The notes under the pieces: model-generated | The model's database searches: none | What the model saw: only the letters and a program-made list of their open reading frames with translations | What the model was told of the DNA's origin: nothing | Part shown: piece after piece, positions 63,748 to 64,000 of the stretch | Layout of the letters: each line of letters begins with the position of its first letter | How positions within the stretch are numbered: position 1 is the stretch's first letter | Assembly (NCBI GenBank): GCA_036262035.1 | Contig: DATAJS010000010.1 | Location: forward strand, 124,001 to 188,000 | DNA from: Burkholderiales bacterium | Lineage (GTDB): Bacteria; Pseudomonadota; Gammaproteobacteria; Burkholderiales; SG8-41 | Length of the DNA: 64,000 bases | Reading direction: 5' to 3' | Translations under genes and position numbers: made by a program

Positions 63748-64000
63748 TTACCCGGCGCGCTGCGCGCCCAAGGCCTGTTGAATGTCGTCGAGCGCGTGCA
63801 CCGGCGCGCGACACGCCGCGCCTTCGCAGATCCACGCTGCAGCGCCGCTCGCGGGCGAAGCATGGTCCAGCGTCGCGGGCAGCGTGCCGGCGTCATTACC
63901 GATCGCAATGACCATCGTGTCGGGACGGTACGACTGCGCGAGCGCGGCGTGCCATGCGAGGGCGGTCTCTTCGTCACCGCGAACGACGACGATGCGCGGC
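63748..64000 (-). CDS. C-terminus of a YyaL/SPATA20-like thioredoxin-domain protein (cut by window)
   Basis: Reading the minus strand from the right edge gives 83 residues and a TAA stop at 63748-63750. They include PRIVVVRGDEETALAWH, a segment SYRPDTMVIAIGND, and the ending AAWICEGAACRAPVHALDD. The last piece, a cysteine pair followed by APV near the C-terminus, is typical of the large YyaL/SPATA20 family (DUF255 thioredoxin-like domain plus an alpha/alpha barrel). The N-terminal domains lie outside the window. The call rests on a short segment. Confidence 0.65.
   Translation of the reverse strand, partial: PRIVVVRGDEETALAWHAALAQSYRPDTMVIAIGNDAGTLPATLDHASPASGAAAWICEGAACRAPVHALDDIQQALGAQRAG

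Overview
The window is a contiguous, gene-dense stretch of a high-G+C (about two thirds G+C by eye) betaproteobacterial chromosome. The evidence is gene order rather than a marker gene: atpDC-glmUS, argS-SPOR-dsbA, gltBD-hemE, ponA divergent from pilMNOPQ-aroKB-dgt, hemB/engB/cytochrome c4, lptD-surA-pdxA-rsmA divergent from amgK-murU, and dusB-fis-purH-purD-hemF are all arrangements usual in Betaproteobacteria (Nitrosomonadales/Rhodocyclales/Burkholderiales-like). No tRNA, rRNA, insertion sequence, prophage or CRISPR array was seen. Both ends cut genes: the 5' end of atpD is missing at the left edge, and a C-terminal fragment of a YyaL/SPATA20-like protein lies at the right edge.

Layout. 1-5.2 kb: end of the ATP synthase operon and UDP-GlcNAc synthesis (glmU, glmS). 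5.2-10.5 kb: an accessory block (SnoaL-like protein, amidase plus a small GatC/AtzG-like partner, cupin, orphan tripartite-tricarboxylate binding protein, NAD-dependent epimerase, SDR). 10.5-16.5 kb, minus strand: two DsbA proteins, SPOR protein, argS, priA. 16.5-27.3 kb, minus: hemE, gltD, gltB, dgt, aroB, aroK. 27.4-32.4 kb, minus: the type IV pilus assembly operon pilMNOPQ with 4-nt overlaps throughout, divergent from PBP1a. 35-41 kb: hemB, engB, cytochrome c4, hemL, thiE, thiD, so three haem-synthesis genes (hemB, hemL, hemE) plus hemF at 56 kb lie in the window. 41-52 kb: rubredoxin, gloA, rsmA, pdxA, surA, lptD, then amgK-murU (peptidoglycan recycling), pepP and ubiH. 52-57 kb: dusB-fis-purH-purD-hemF. 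57-63.3 kb, minus: a livKHMGF branched-chain amino-acid ABC operon ending in a DAHL-type two-TM protein, then a small cytochrome c.

The least ordinary content is between genes. (1) Between hemB and engB there is a compact candidate small RNA (about 36690-36758): three perfect hairpins, a C-rich loop, an intrinsic terminator, and a sigmaE/AlgU-like promoter (GGAACTA-N16-TCTGA). Two more strong hairpins follow before the engB stop. Spot 42 and ErsA also lie beside engB in gammaproteobacteria. (2) Five intercistronic gaps carry long hairpins built from tandem 7-bp units (GTGAAAC-type or GTGTTGA-type), always between genes on the same strand and touching stop or start codons. (3) A composite two-hairpin element occurs twice, 27.3 and 41.8 kb, with conserved linker but diverged, still perfectly paired stems. 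(4) The priA-hemE gap holds two consensus DnaA boxes and two related palindromes.

Most coding calls are secure family identifications made by reading motifs and context. Start codons were chosen by family N-termini, ribosome-binding sites and overlaps. Promoters, the sRNA and repeat functions are inference.
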